A DNA stretch of 64,000 bases. Source: an uncultured SAR86 cluster bacterium (GTDB lineage: Bacteria; Pseudomonadota; Gammaproteobacteria; Magnimaribacterales; D2472). A model generated the notes under the pieces. The model made no database searches, was not told the DNA's origin, and saw only the letters and a list, made by a program, of their open reading frames with translations. Position numbers and translations under genes: made by a program. Location: contig CACEDQ010000004.1 in the NCBI GenBank assembly GCA_902558375.1, forward strand, positions 1-64,000, read 5' to 3'. Positions 55,653-64,000 of the stretch are shown here, in pieces. Within the stretch, counting starts at the first letter, position 1. Each line of letters starts with the position of its first letter.

Positions 55653-57140
55653 TTGACTAGTAGACATATTAATTTAGCATTCATAATATTACTTATCATC
55701 CATATTGGTGCATTAATATTTTTTATTAACAATAGTTATACTGACGGATGGAATCTACGGCAGGCTCAAACAGCCATGATGGCAAGAAATATTGCATTCG
55801 ATGGATTTAACTTCTTACCTACCAGACTTGATTTTTTTGCTCCATACTCAGGAGAAGTAATACTAGAATTTCCATTAATTCATAGTATGACAGCTATTTT
55901 ATATTCATATTTTGGAGAAGAAGAAACATATGGAAGGCTGCTTAATATGTTTTTTCATAGCTTAAATATACTTATAGTATATAAAACACTTCAAATACTG
56001 TTTTCAAATTTCACAACAAAAATTTTCACATTAATTTATTGTTTTACTCCAATAATATTTTATTCTGCTCATGCTTTTATCCCAGAGACAAGCATGTTAT
56101 TTTTTTATTTAATGGCTTTTTATTTGTTTTTGCTATCAGATTTAAAAGATTTAAAAATAAATATACCTTATAGGTTGACACTATCCATACTACCTCTTAT
56201 TAAACCCATTGGAGGTGTAATATATTTCCCAATTTTGTTTAATGCTATTTATAAGGGTAAAAAAGCGTTCATGAAAGAAGCTTTTGCTCTTGGCTTGTGC
56301 TCCATTCCTTTTATTTCTTGGGTATTTTTTGCATCAGTCATTAATAGTGATTTCCATAATACTGGTGGTGATTGGGCTAATTGGTCTGATATTCTATTAG
56401 GAAGGGGAGGAGTTTTTGGAAATTGGGTTAATATAGAGTTTTATAAGAATGTTCTCACAAGTTTAATTTTTCTTAATGCAACACCTCTAATAATTTTATT
56501 TTGTATCTTTGTATTAAGTATGAGGATCAATTTCCCAATGAAGAAGTTTATAAACATATGGGCAATTTCAAATATAGTTATTTTAATGTTATTTGCTGGA
56601 GCTAATAGAGGTCATCCATATTATCAAATATATTTTGTTCCAATATTTTTAGTCTATGCAGCCGCATATTTCGATCATTTTATAAAAAATAATAATGCAT
56701 TTAAAATAAGGAACCTTGTATCAATATTATTACTTACACATCTTTCTATTTCTTTAACAGTTTATATGTACGGTGCTAATGAGAACTCAAGAATTAGCAA
56801 CTTAGATGAATTTATTGAAGTTGCTAATCAAGGTATAGACATTGAAACAAAAAGCCCAGAAAGTTTTGTAATAATACAGACTGAAAATCTTACTTCTGGC
56901 GTATATGATTTCTATTTAAATCAATATACTCAACAGTTCTCTTTGAAGCATCATGACAATCCAATATCTCATCTTTCTAATCAAATAGATAATGGAGCAA
57001 GGTATATATTTATTATTAATACATCTTATGGAAAAAGTATTGATATAAGCATGAATGATAAAGAATACTGGAACTGGCTTAACAATAACTCAAGCATACT
57101 CTATAAATCAGAGTCTATAATTTTATTTGAGCTAAATTGA
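55653..57140 (+). CDS. GT39/ArnT-like membrane glycosyltransferase
   Basis: A 495-residue protein with about 11 hydrophobic segments. The first periplasmic loop holds DGWNLRQAQTAMMARNIAFDG, the acidic and arginine pattern of the GT-C (PMT/ArnT) family, which transfers sugars from polyprenyl-phosphate donors on the periplasmic side. A soluble C-terminal tail follows. The start is TTG at 55653, two bases after the previous stop. With the DPM-like GT2 upstream it may decorate the polymer or a lipid. Confidence 0.82.
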   Translation: MTSRHINLAFIILLIIHIGALIFFINNSYTDGWNLRQAQTAMMARNIAFDGFNFLPTRLDFFAPYSGEVILEFPLIHSMTAILYSYFGEEETYGRLLNMFFHSLNILIVYKTLQILFSNFTTKIFTLIYCFTPIIFYSAHAFIPETSMLFFYLMAFYLFLLSDLKDLKINIPYRLTLSILPLIKPIGGVIYFPILFNAIYKGKKAFMKEAFALGLCSIPFISWVFFASVINSDFHNTGGDWANWSDILLGRGGVFGNWVNIEFYKNVLTSLIFLNATPLIILFCIFVLSMRINFPMKKFINIWAISNIVILMLFAGANRGHPYYQIYFVPIFLVYAAAYFDHFIKNNNAFKIRNLVSILLLTHLSISLTVYMYGANENSRISNLDEFIEVANQGIDIETKSPESFVIIQTENLTSGVYDFYLNQYTQQFSLKHHDNPISHLSNQIDNGARYIFIINTSYGKSIDISMNDKEYWNWLNNNSSILYKSESIILFELN

Positions 57141-58285
57141 CAAAGCTACTTCTATATACCTTTGCATTTCTTATACCATTAGGCGGTATCTTGAGTAATG
57201 TTTTAGGTTTCAAAACTGCGCCATTAATTCTTTTATTACTTTTATTTCTCAGACTAATTTTTACGAAAAAAATAATTTTTTCAAAATCTATTTTTATAGT
57301 TTTTACATGCTTTATTCTTATTTTGCTAATCCATTTTTTTAGAGAGATGACTACTATAATTTTAGCAGGCAGTTTTATATATTATTTAATAATTGGATTA
57401 GTTTTTGCATCATATACTGATAATGAAACTTTAGATTCATTTTATGTGGGTTATATACATGGCGTATTATTAGTTTCAGTATTATTTATAAGCTCTTTGT
57501 TTAATGGAGGTATTTCAAATTCGATTGTTGATTGGCAATTTGGAATACCTGTTAATATATCAGGCATGGGCAACCCAAATGGCTGGTCTCCATTTTTAAT
57601 CTTAGCTATTGCGGCTAATGACTATATCCGACATAAAAAAAGATTCAACCTAAATTCATCCAATATTCATCATCTTTTCACTCTTATTTTTTTGACATCA
57701 TTGGTTTTCACATTTTCAAGAGCAGCTATTGTAAGTGTGATAATTTATTATTTTATTATTTACAGAAGAATTATTTTTTATAAGCCAATTTTTTTAGGAT
57801 CATTCATAGCTATCTTTCTATCATTTTTTTTAGTATTAGATTCCTTTGAGATTACTTCTGGAGAGACTGGAACAGTAGCATCAAATAAAGAAGGTTCTAT
57901 AGATATCAGAACCGATGTTCTTAAAGCCGTTACAACTTTACCATGGGATAATGTTTTCATTGGAAACGGTTATGGTACAAGCCAAGCTTTAATTGAGGAA
58001 AGAATTGGGTATCCAGTATCATTACACAATGTATATTTAGCGACCTTAGTTGAACTTGGTTTAGTACAATTCTTTTTATTACTTATGATTTGTATTTATC
58101 CATTTATTTTCGTTTTTAATTTTAGAAAAAAATTAAAAGTTAAAATGATATTTTATGAATATATTTTAGCAGGCATCTTTGCTTCACTGGTTTATTGGCT
58201 TTTTCATGAAAGTCATATAAATACCGCTTTTTGGGCTATTTATTTTTGTTTTATTCAACAAGTTAATTTAATAAAACATGATTAA
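57137..58285 (+). CDS. O-antigen polymerase/ligase-type membrane protein (Wzy or WaaL-like)
   Basis: A 382-residue protein with about 10 hydrophobic segments. The loop TFSRAAIVSVIIYYF and the large periplasmic loop ending GNGYGTSQALIEERIGYPVSLHNVYLATLVELGL carry the Arg and the H-N motif of the Wzy_C/O-antigen ligase family. Polymerase and ligase cannot be separated from sequence. A position among flippase, Wzz and GT genes favours Wzy. Start is TTG at 57137, overlapping the previous stop as TTGA. Confidence 0.83.
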   Translation: MTKLLLYTFAFLIPLGGILSNVLGFKTAPLILLLLLFLRLIFTKKIIFSKSIFIVFTCFILILLIHFFREMTTIILAGSFIYYLIIGLVFASYTDNETLDSFYVGYIHGVLLVSVLFISSLFNGGISNSIVDWQFGIPVNISGMGNPNGWSPFLILAIAANDYIRHKKRFNLNSSNIHHLFTLIFLTSLVFTFSRAAIVSVIIYYFIIYRRIIFYKPIFLGSFIAIFLSFFLVLDSFEITSGETGTVASNKEGSIDIRTDVLKAVTTLPWDNVFIGNGYGTSQALIEERIGYPVSLHNVYLATLVELGLVQFFLLLMICIYPFIFVFNFRKKLKVKMIFYEYILAGIFASLVYWLFHESHINTAFWAIYFCFIQQVNLIKHD

Positions 58286-58303
58286 TTTAGGGTCTTAAAA
58301 ATT

Positions 58304-59395
58304 ATGAAAATGTATATTCCATTCATCCCAGTATCACTTCATCAAAACAAAAATACTTTAATAAAAAAACACATTAATAATCAAATGTATTTTGAATCAG
58401 GTCGCCAGGCAATGATGTTTGCATTGAAAGCAATAGATTTTAGCAAAGATGAGCATGTACTTATGCCACCATCCCTATGCGATGCCGCTATAGCACCATT
58501 TAATCAAAATAAAATAAATATAAATTTTTATGAAATTGATAAGAATATGATGATTAGTTGTAAGAATATTATAAAAAGAGTTACCCCTAACACAAAAGCA
58601 ATATATGTTATTCACTATTTTGGAATAAAAAATAATCTAGAGATGCTTAAAAAATTCTGTGATGAGCAAGATATTATCCTAATTGAGGATTGTGCACTTC
58701 TAGGATACTCTCATGATCAGACAATATATGGTGATATCTCTATATATAGCTTATGGAAGTTTCATGCCATTTGCGATGGAGCAATTTTGAGACTTAATAA
58801 TAATATAAGACCACCTAAACTTTCCTATAACAAACTATGGAATATTAGAAAAGTTATTAGTAATTACAAAATTAAAATTAAGAAATGTGTAATGAATGGC
58901 ATCATACCAATTGGCATTCTTAATTTTATAAGAAGTGGCCATGAAGAAAAAGAAATCGAATATCATGATCTCACATATGAAAAAAAAATTCTTATATGTA
59001 AACCATCTTTAAAATCTATTTTGAAATTTCATAGTGAAAATTTAGACGAAATTAAGAATATTAGAAGACAAAATTTTTTATTTCTGACAGAGTTTTGCAA
59101 AAAAAATAAAATAAAAACTCTTTTTAACGATCTAGGTCCTCAAGATATACCTTATTGTTTTCCTTTGATAGTAAAAGATCCATATGAGCTTAAAAGCTCT
59201 CTTCTTAAGGCAGGAATTGAGACAGAAATATCTATTAATCCTCCCAAGCCTTATAATTCAAGGCATATAAATTTAGATAATTTATCAAAAACTTGCTTGA
59301 GCATACCAGTCCATCAAAATATTGATATTAAAATGCTTAGATATATTACTAAACAACTACTAATAAACATTCATGATTCAAACAAGAGGGTTTAA
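58304..59395 (+). CDS. DegT/DnrJ/EryC1/StrS-like aminotransferase, divergent
   Basis: A second DegT-type protein, 363 residues. FESGRQAMMFALKAIDFSKDEHVLMPPSLCD, IYVIHYFGIKNNLEMLKKFCDEQDIILIEDCA and YSLWKFHAICDGAI correspond to the fold and to the lysine region (SxxKFxxxxDGG in some members). The Lys is present, but the downstream GG is reduced to DGA, so activity may differ. It is the first of a plus-strand cassette with a FemAB-like protein, a deacetylase and a methyltransferase. Confidence 0.8.
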   Translation: MKMYIPFIPVSLHQNKNTLIKKHINNQMYFESGRQAMMFALKAIDFSKDEHVLMPPSLCDAAIAPFNQNKININFYEIDKNMMISCKNIIKRVTPNTKAIYVIHYFGIKNNLEMLKKFCDEQDIILIEDCALLGYSHDQTIYGDISIYSLWKFHAICDGAILRLNNNIRPPKLSYNKLWNIRKVISNYKIKIKKCVMNGIIPIGILNFIRSGHEEKEIEYHDLTYEKKILICKPSLKSILKFHSENLDEIKNIRRQNFLFLTEFCKKNKIKTLFNDLGPQDIPYCFPLIVKDPYELKSSLLKAGIETEISINPPKPYNSRHINLDNLSKTCLSIPVHQNIDIKMLRYITKQLLINIHDSNKRV

Positions 59396-60508
59396 ATGAG
59401 AGCAAATGTTATATCCTCCTTAGATGATTTAGAAAATTATAAAAATGAATGGGCTAAATTATATTCTACTTTTAAGGGAGGAAATCCTTTTCTTTCATGG
59501 GAATGGAATAACCTTTGGATAAAAAATAATATTAATGATGAAAATATAAGAATTGTTATTATTTATAGTCAAGATATGGTTGTAGCAATAGCACCCTTTC
59601 TATTAAAAAATAAAATTATTTCATTTTTAGCTGATCCCTTTTTTGCAGATTATTCTGATATTCTTCTTAATGGAGACACAGAAAGAATTATTGATAAAAT
59701 TTTTGAATCAATAACCCAGTTAAATGGATGGAAATCAATTGACTTGAGTTCTATTCCTGGAACATCTACAAATTTTCAAAGTATTGTTAAGGCCGCCGAT
59801 AAGTATATTCCTTATACAGAAAGTGAATGCATGAATATCAATCCATTTATAGATACTGATGGAAGATTTAGTCATTACTTTAAGTCAAGAAAAAAAAGCA
59901 TTAGATCTGAAATGGTAAGGACTAGAAATATATTAAATGATAACTATAAATCATGGGAATTTATCTCGGCTGAAAGCATGCATAAAAAATTAGATATATA
60001 CTCAGCGCTTGTAAGTTTTCATTTAGATAGGCAGTTTGATAAAGTTGGAACATCTATATTCCATTCAAAGGAAAATATAGATTTCTTTAAAGATCTTATT
60101 TGTAATGAATCTATAGAATGGAAGCTTGATTTATCAGCAATTAAAGTAAATGGTGAATATGTTTCTGCTTCTATTTCAATAATTGACAAAGGTATTTATT
60201 ATTACTGGATTCCATCTTTTGATAAAACCTTTCCAAAAGGCTCAATTGGCAACTTTCATTTAATGTTAATTTTAGAAAAATGTTTTGAATCTGAAATCAA
60301 AAGGTTTGATTTTATGGGGGGCGATGAGAATTATAAAATGAAGTGGACAGACACTTCTTATAAAAATTACAAAATCTTAGGGTTTAAGGCATTCTATTTA
60401 AAATTCTTCAATAATGTAAAAAAGAATATTATGAATTATTTAAAACGTTACAAAAATAACAGAATCCTTAAACCTTTATGGGTTAAAATCTCTAAAAATT
60501 TTCGATGA
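59396..60508 (+). CDS. GNAT/FemAB-like (CelD/BioF2-type) acyltransferase
   Basis: This 370-residue protein matches the CelD/FemAB-like GNAT group often found in exopolysaccharide loci. Evidence is the N-terminal GGNPFLSWEWNNLWIKN, the helix SRKKSIRSEMVRTRNIL, and the C-terminal FDFMGGDENYKMKWTDTSYKN. Such proteins probably transfer an acyl or aminoacyl group onto a sugar or lipid. No membrane segment is visible. It abuts the DegT-like gene, so the two may act in sequence on an amino-sugar. Confidence 0.82.
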   Translation: MRANVISSLDDLENYKNEWAKLYSTFKGGNPFLSWEWNNLWIKNNINDENIRIVIIYSQDMVVAIAPFLLKNKIISFLADPFFADYSDILLNGDTERIIDKIFESITQLNGWKSIDLSSIPGTSTNFQSIVKAADKYIPYTESECMNINPFIDTDGRFSHYFKSRKKSIRSEMVRTRNILNDNYKSWEFISAESMHKKLDIYSALVSFHLDRQFDKVGTSIFHSKENIDFFKDLICNESIEWKLDLSAIKVNGEYVSASISIIDKGIYYYWIPSFDKTFPKGSIGNFHLMLILEKCFESEIKRFDFMGGDENYKMKWTDTSYKNYKILGFKAFYLKFFNNVKKNIMNYLKRYKNNRILKPLWVKISKNFR

Positions 60509-60523
60509 CGAAACAACATTGTG

Positions 60524-61366
60524 ATGAAAAGATTACTTAAGAATAAATTTAAAACACTTCTTGCCAAACTCTATGGCTTGTTCAGATTTAGGGCAAAGAA
60601 AGATATCAAAATTCCAATTTTGTGTTATCACAGCGTTGGGCCTAGTAAGAATTATGAAGGCGATTCTACTAGTGCAAGAATGTTTGAGGAGCATTTAAAA
60701 TTTCTTAACAAGAACAATACAATAATATCACTTGATAAAGCAGTTGATATTATATCTGGTAAAGTTTCTTCTGACATAAAAAATCCTGTTGTTATTACTT
60801 TTGATGATGGATATATGGATAATTATGAAATTGCTTTCCCTTTATTAAAAAAATATAAAGCACATGCCACAATATTTGTTGTGACCTCATTTATAGATGG
60901 AAAAATTTCATTAATAGATGATAAAGATTTTGGTCCCTTAACTTGGAATGAGGTTATAGAAATGGACAAAAGCAATTTTGTTTCAATAGGCGCACACACC
61001 GACACACATAAGATTCTCTCGACTTTGGATAAAACTGACACCATTAAGGAAATCGAATGTTCTAAAAACAAACTGGAAGAAAAATTAAATAGAGAGGTAA
61101 ATTTATTTGCTTATCCAAATGGTCAAAAAAAAGATATATCAGATTTTTCTAAAGAATTTGTTAAAAAGATAGGCTTTAACTCTGCTTGCTCAACCTCATG
61201 GTCAACTATTCATAATAAGCATCAAATTTTTCAACTTGGAAGAGTGATGATGTCAGGAGATGATTCTGTGAAGCATCTAAAGTTAAAAACTCAAGGAAAT
61301 TATGATTATATTTTTTGGATTCAAGAATTTAGTTGGAAATTATCTAGTGTATTTAAAAAGAGCTAA
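60524..61366 (+). CDS. polysaccharide deacetylase family protein
   Basis: NodB-homology domain of 280 residues. Motif 1 is VVITFDDGYMDNYEIAFPLL (two aspartates), motif 2 is SIGAHTDTHKILSTLD (HxxxH-like metal ligands), and motif 3 is LFAYPNGQKKD. There is no signal peptide, and the N-terminus is basic with only weak hydrophobicity, so it may act in the cytosol on a lipid-linked sugar. The ORF track starts at GTG 60521; ATG 60524 next to it is more likely. It could remove an N- or O-acetyl group. Confidence 0.88.
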   Translation: MKRLLKNKFKTLLAKLYGLFRFRAKKDIKIPILCYHSVGPSKNYEGDSTSARMFEEHLKFLNKNNTIISLDKAVDIISGKVSSDIKNPVVITFDDGYMDNYEIAFPLLKKYKAHATIFVVTSFIDGKISLIDDKDFGPLTWNEVIEMDKSNFVSIGAHTDTHKILSTLDKTDTIKEIECSKNKLEEKLNREVNLFAYPNGQKKDISDFSKEFVKKIGFNSACSTSWSTIHNKHQIFQLGRVMMSGDDSVKHLKLKTQGNYDYIFWIQEFSWKLSSVFKKS

Positions 61367-61372
61367 TAACTA

Positions 61373-62164
61373 ATGGAAAAATTTTTGTCTAACAAGTTAC
61401 ATCAAGACACGGAAATGCCTGGAGAATTATATGATCAGACAACTCAAGAAATTATTCATGATAGATATTATTTTGCTGGTGAATTATCAAAAAACAAAAA
61501 TATCTTAGAAATTGGACCAGGATCTGGTGTTGGCATTAGATATATTCTTAATCTAGCATCAAATTACACTGCTATAGAATACTCTAATGAGAATATAAAA
61601 ATTTTAAAGAAAAAAAAATTAAAAGATGTTGAGATACATCATGGTGATGCTCATAACTTACCATTTCAAAATAAGTTTGAGCTTATCATAGCCTTAGCAA
61701 TGGTGTATTACTTGAAGTTAGATAAGTTTTTAAAAGAAGCTAATCGATGCTTAGATGATGAAGGTAAATTATTTTTTTGTACAAGCAACAAAGATGTTCC
61801 TGGTTTTTGTGAGGCTCCATTTACAACCCAATATTATTCAGTTCCTGAACTTAAAGATGAATTACAGAAAGCAGGTTTTGTAGCAGAATTTTATGGAGCA
61901 TTCCCAGCATATAATAAAAGTTTATTTATTTATAAGTTTAAGGCTGCTATTAAAGATAAAGTAAAATCAGTTTTTTTTACCACAAATCTAGGAAAAAAAA
62001 TATGGAGCAATATTAGAAAAAAATCACTTGGACAATTACATCAACTACCATATGAGATAACAGAAGAAAACATACCTAAATCCAAGCGTATATTACTAGA
62101 CTCCTCCAAAAAAGATTTTAATCATAAAGTCATATATGTTGTTGCAACAAAAAATCCAATATGA
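61373..62164 (+). CDS. class I SAM-dependent methyltransferase
   Basis: A 263-residue protein with the Rossmann motif NILEIGPGSGVGIRYIL, then VEIHHGDAHNLPFQNKFELIIALAMVYYL (motifs II-III), and a C-terminal extension containing YEITEENIPKSKRILLDSS. It resembles small-molecule methyltransferases of the Methyltransf_11 type. A sugar, acyl or lipid acceptor is likely from the context. It overlaps the next gene by 4 bases (ATGA). Confidence 0.87.
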   Translation: MEKFLSNKLHQDTEMPGELYDQTTQEIIHDRYYFAGELSKNKNILEIGPGSGVGIRYILNLASNYTAIEYSNENIKILKKKKLKDVEIHHGDAHNLPFQNKFELIIALAMVYYLKLDKFLKEANRCLDDEGKLFFCTSNKDVPGFCEAPFTTQYYSVPELKDELQKAGFVAEFYGAFPAYNKSLFIYKFKAAIKDKVKSVFFTTNLGKKIWSNIRKKSLGQLHQLPYEITEENIPKSKRILLDSSKKDFNHKVIYVVATKNPI

Positions 62165-62886
62165 TAATTGAAATTACCGGTCCATCGGGTGTTGGTAAAT
62201 CTACTATGATCTCTAGCTTATTAAAAGAATTATCTAAAGTAGGTTTTGAGACTGGAGCAATTGCATCATCAAAAGACAATAATTCTAAACGCATTCCTGG
62301 TTTTATAAGTAATATTGAAAAGCATAATATTAAGACTGATATCTTTACCTTTCCTTGGTTTATTTTATTTATTCTTACAAATTTAAGGTTCTCTATGTTT
62401 TCAATTTACATGATTTTTAAACAAAAAATTTCAATTAAGGAAAAAATTTCTACTATGAGGAGTTTTATAAGAAAATCTGGAATTCGGTGCTTTTTAAGTA
62501 GAAAAGTGTTCAAAAAAACCATAGTCATGGTTGATGAGGGTTTGGTTCATAGCGCACATAATTTTTTATGCTCACCTTCTTTTTGTGCAAATAAAAAAGA
62601 AATTGAATTCTTCATCAATCATTGCCCAAAGCCTGATTTGATTATCCTTTTAATTAAATCCAAACATGAATTAATTAAGCAATTAACTAAAAGAGGTGAT
62701 TTTTCTCCAAGAGTAAAATCAAGAACTGATCTAAATAATTTTATAAACAATTCTCATAATTTATTTTCAATCATTAGTAAAATTTTAAGCTCAAATGATG
62801 ATGGAATAACTATTAATTTAGATAATAAGACTTTTGAGGAATGTGAAAATAAAGCTTTAGATCAAATCAAAAAATTAGGTCTCTGA
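62161..62886 (+). CDS. P-loop kinase-like protein
   Basis: This 241-residue protein begins MIIEITGPSGVGKSTMISSLLKEL, a Walker A of the thymidylate kinase/small-molecule kinase group. VMVDEGLVHSAHNF is a likely Walker B or DE region, and DLIILLIKSKHELIKQLTKRGD has the lid-like arginine. Such proteins occur in capsule and O-antigen loci, where they may phosphorylate a sugar or lipid. It starts on the ATGA overlap with the methyltransferase. Substrate unknown. Confidence 0.75.
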   Translation: MIIEITGPSGVGKSTMISSLLKELSKVGFETGAIASSKDNNSKRIPGFISNIEKHNIKTDIFTFPWFILFILTNLRFSMFSIYMIFKQKISIKEKISTMRSFIRKSGIRCFLSRKVFKKTIVMVDEGLVHSAHNFLCSPSFCANKKEIEFFINHCPKPDLIILLIKSKHELIKQLTKRGDFSPRVKSRTDLNNFINNSHNLFSIISKILSSNDDGITINLDNKTFEECENKALDQIKKLGL

Positions 62887-62894
62887 AAAGATAT

Positions 62895-62936
62895 ACATAT
62901 ATTTTTACTATGGATATGATTACCATATATGTTTTT
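62895..62936 (+). terminator. AT-rich hairpin with T-run after the P-loop gene
   Basis: ACATATAT (62895-62902) and ATATATGT (62925-62932) are perfectly complementary. The second arm merges with a run of five T. The 22-base loop also contains TATGG/CCATA, which can pair. The stem is almost all A-T, so it may be a weak terminator or a chance palindrome. Confidence 0.3.
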
Positions 62937-62954
62937 AAATACACATAATTTGAA

Positions 62955-64000
62955 ATGAATGATTTTATATTAGACTTTTTTCAACATCTGAATTCAAAAG
63001 ATATTAAATATTGTCATTTCAAAAGCAATAATAATCTTATCCCCGCTGTAAATGGTGTTGATGATCTGGATTTGCTTGTTGGGTCTTGTTCCATTGATAG
63101 TTTTAATGAGGCATTATCCTATTATGGGTTTAGAATGGCACATGATAGGGGAGTTGTATCAACGCCATATGTATATCATTATTTTGGGGTTGATCCTAAA
63201 TCAGGTTTGTTAGTTCATTTGCATGTGTATTTCAAAATAGTGACAGGCGGCTCGATTTTAAAAAATCATTGGATAAGAGTTGAAAAAATGTTTTTAGAAA
63301 ATCGTTTTATGGATGAGAAAACAAATGTATATATACCATGTGCAGAGGCAGACTGCATTCTTTTTGTAATAAGAAAGCTTATAGAGCAACCATCCCCAGT
63401 AGAAAATTTTTTATTTCATCGAGATTTGAAAAATATATCAGCTGAGCTTACTTGGCTAATAAGCAGATTAAATAGAGAACAAATGTTTGATATGGTTCGT
63501 GAGTGGTTGCCAGAGTTAGATCTTAATTTATTTCAAAAATCTCTTGATGCATTGGAAAACAATACATCAATTTTTTACAAAATTAAACTAGGTATTATGG
63601 TAAGAAAATCATTTAAGCATACTGTCCAAAAACCTATAGTTGCTGAATACGTTCGTTCTTATCAATTTGTTTATGCATACATTAAGGGTAAATTAAAGGT
63701 TAAGAGAAAAAATAGATACATTCTTCCTGGTGGTTTATTAGTTGCTTTTGTTGGTTCAGAAGCAAGTGGAAAATCTACTTTATCAAAGGATGTTTTTAAT
63801 TGGTTAGAAGAAAGATTTGATGTTGTCCACATTCATTTAGGTAAGCCAAAAAAAAATTGGAGAACTAAACCAATATGGCTACTTATAAGTGTATATTCAT
63901 ACCTTAAAAAATTTATAAGATTTAAATCTCATCAAACGCAAGCATCAAAAGAATCAATAGCATTAAACTTGCCTAATCCTGTAGTATCTTGGCTTGATTC
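62955..64000 (+). CDS. nucleotidyltransferase-like / P-loop kinase-like fusion protein (3' partial)
   Basis: Not in the ORF track because it runs off the window. ATG at 62955 opens a frame without a stop to base 64000 (about 348 residues visible). Residues about 1-130 include KYCHFKSNNNLI and NGVDDLDLLVG, like a minimal nucleotidyltransferase with an acidic D-D-L-D-L-L metal motif. From about residue 250, GGLLVAFVGSEASGKSTLSKDVFNWL is a Walker A, as in thymidylate kinase-like proteins. The two-domain architecture is found in surface-polysaccharide loci; substrate unknown. It follows the P-loop gene after 68 bases. Confidence 0.78.
   Translation, partial: MNDFILDFFQHLNSKDIKYCHFKSNNNLIPAVNGVDDLDLLVGSCSIDSFNEALSYYGFRMAHDRGVVSTPYVYHYFGVDPKSGLLVHLHVYFKIVTGGSILKNHWIRVEKMFLENRFMDEKTNVYIPCAEADCILFVIRKLIEQPSPVENFLFHRDLKNISAELTWLISRLNREQMFDMVREWLPELDLNLFQKSLDALENNTSIFYKIKLGIMVRKSFKHTVQKPIVAEYVRSYQFVYAYIKGKLKVKRKNRYILPGGLLVAFVGSEASGKSTLSKDVFNWLEERFDVVHIHLGKPKKNWRTKPIWLLISVYSYLKKFIRFKSHQTQASKESIALNLPNPVVSWLD

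Overview
The window is a gene-dense, AT-rich chromosomal segment (GC roughly one third, judged by eye) with very short intergenic spaces. Gene content and order are those of a gammaproteobacterium. Examples are nrdR-ribD-ribBA-ribH-nusB, dxs-ispA-xseB, ubiG-mupP-yciK and gyrA-serC-pheA-hisC-tyrA-aroA-cmk-rpsA-ihfB. The low GC, compact spacing, many overlapping stop/start codons and reduced proteins (a five-domain ribosomal S1) suggest a streamlined marine lineage such as SAR86 or a relative. That placement is inference, because no rRNA or lineage marker is present.

Region 1 (1-24,170) is housekeeping. It holds the end of hflC, then purA, and a minus-strand run nth-glyA-nrdR-ribD-ribBA-ribH-nusB for folate C1 and riboflavin metabolism. 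Next come a small unknown gene, a thiolase, an apparently frameshifted thiL, and pgpA. On the minus strand follow dxs-ispA-xseB, an RND efflux pair whose adaptor also looks frameshifted, a DnaT-like/lambda-P-like replication pair, and aroG. After these are scpA-scpB-rluB, a DNA glycosylase, and ubiG-mupP-yciK.

Region 2 (24,346-41,844) runs on the plus strand. It contains a three-gene proton-translocating transhydrogenase (pntAA-pntAB-pntB), gyrA, and the serine/aromatic block serC-pheA-hisC-tyrA-aroA. It continues through cmk, rpsA, ihfB, pyrF, pgi, uvrC and pgsA, almost all overlapping or abutting.

Region 3 (41,831-64,000, continuing off the end) is a surface-polysaccharide island. Two sugar genes (a UDP-HexNAc dehydrogenase and a nucleotidyltransferase-cupin fusion) lie between pgsA and the tRNA-Cys/tRNA-Leu pair. 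In many gammaproteobacteria those tRNAs follow pgsA directly. After tRNA-Leu come wzz, ugd, a UDP-glucuronate epimerase, a sugar aminotransferase, a two-subunit transketolase and a Wzx-type flippase. Several glycosyltransferases, a Wzy/ligase-type membrane protein and a second cassette follow (DegT-like, FemAB/GNAT-like, polysaccharide deacetylase, methyltransferase, two P-loop kinase-like proteins). Together they look like a Wzx/Wzy-dependent O-antigen or capsule locus making a uronic-acid and amino-sugar polymer.

The most notable points are: two independent +1 frameshifts at 8-base homopolymers (thiL and the RND adaptor); the split transketolase beside an aminotransferase in the polysaccharide island; the nucleotidyltransferase-cupin fusion; wzz starting 8 bases after a tRNA; ribosomal S1 with five rather than six S1 domains; and a DnaT-like plus P-like pair in heavily overlapping frames. 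No rRNA, CRISPR array, insertion sequence or phage gene cluster was seen, and no stretch longer than about 200 bases lacks a gene.
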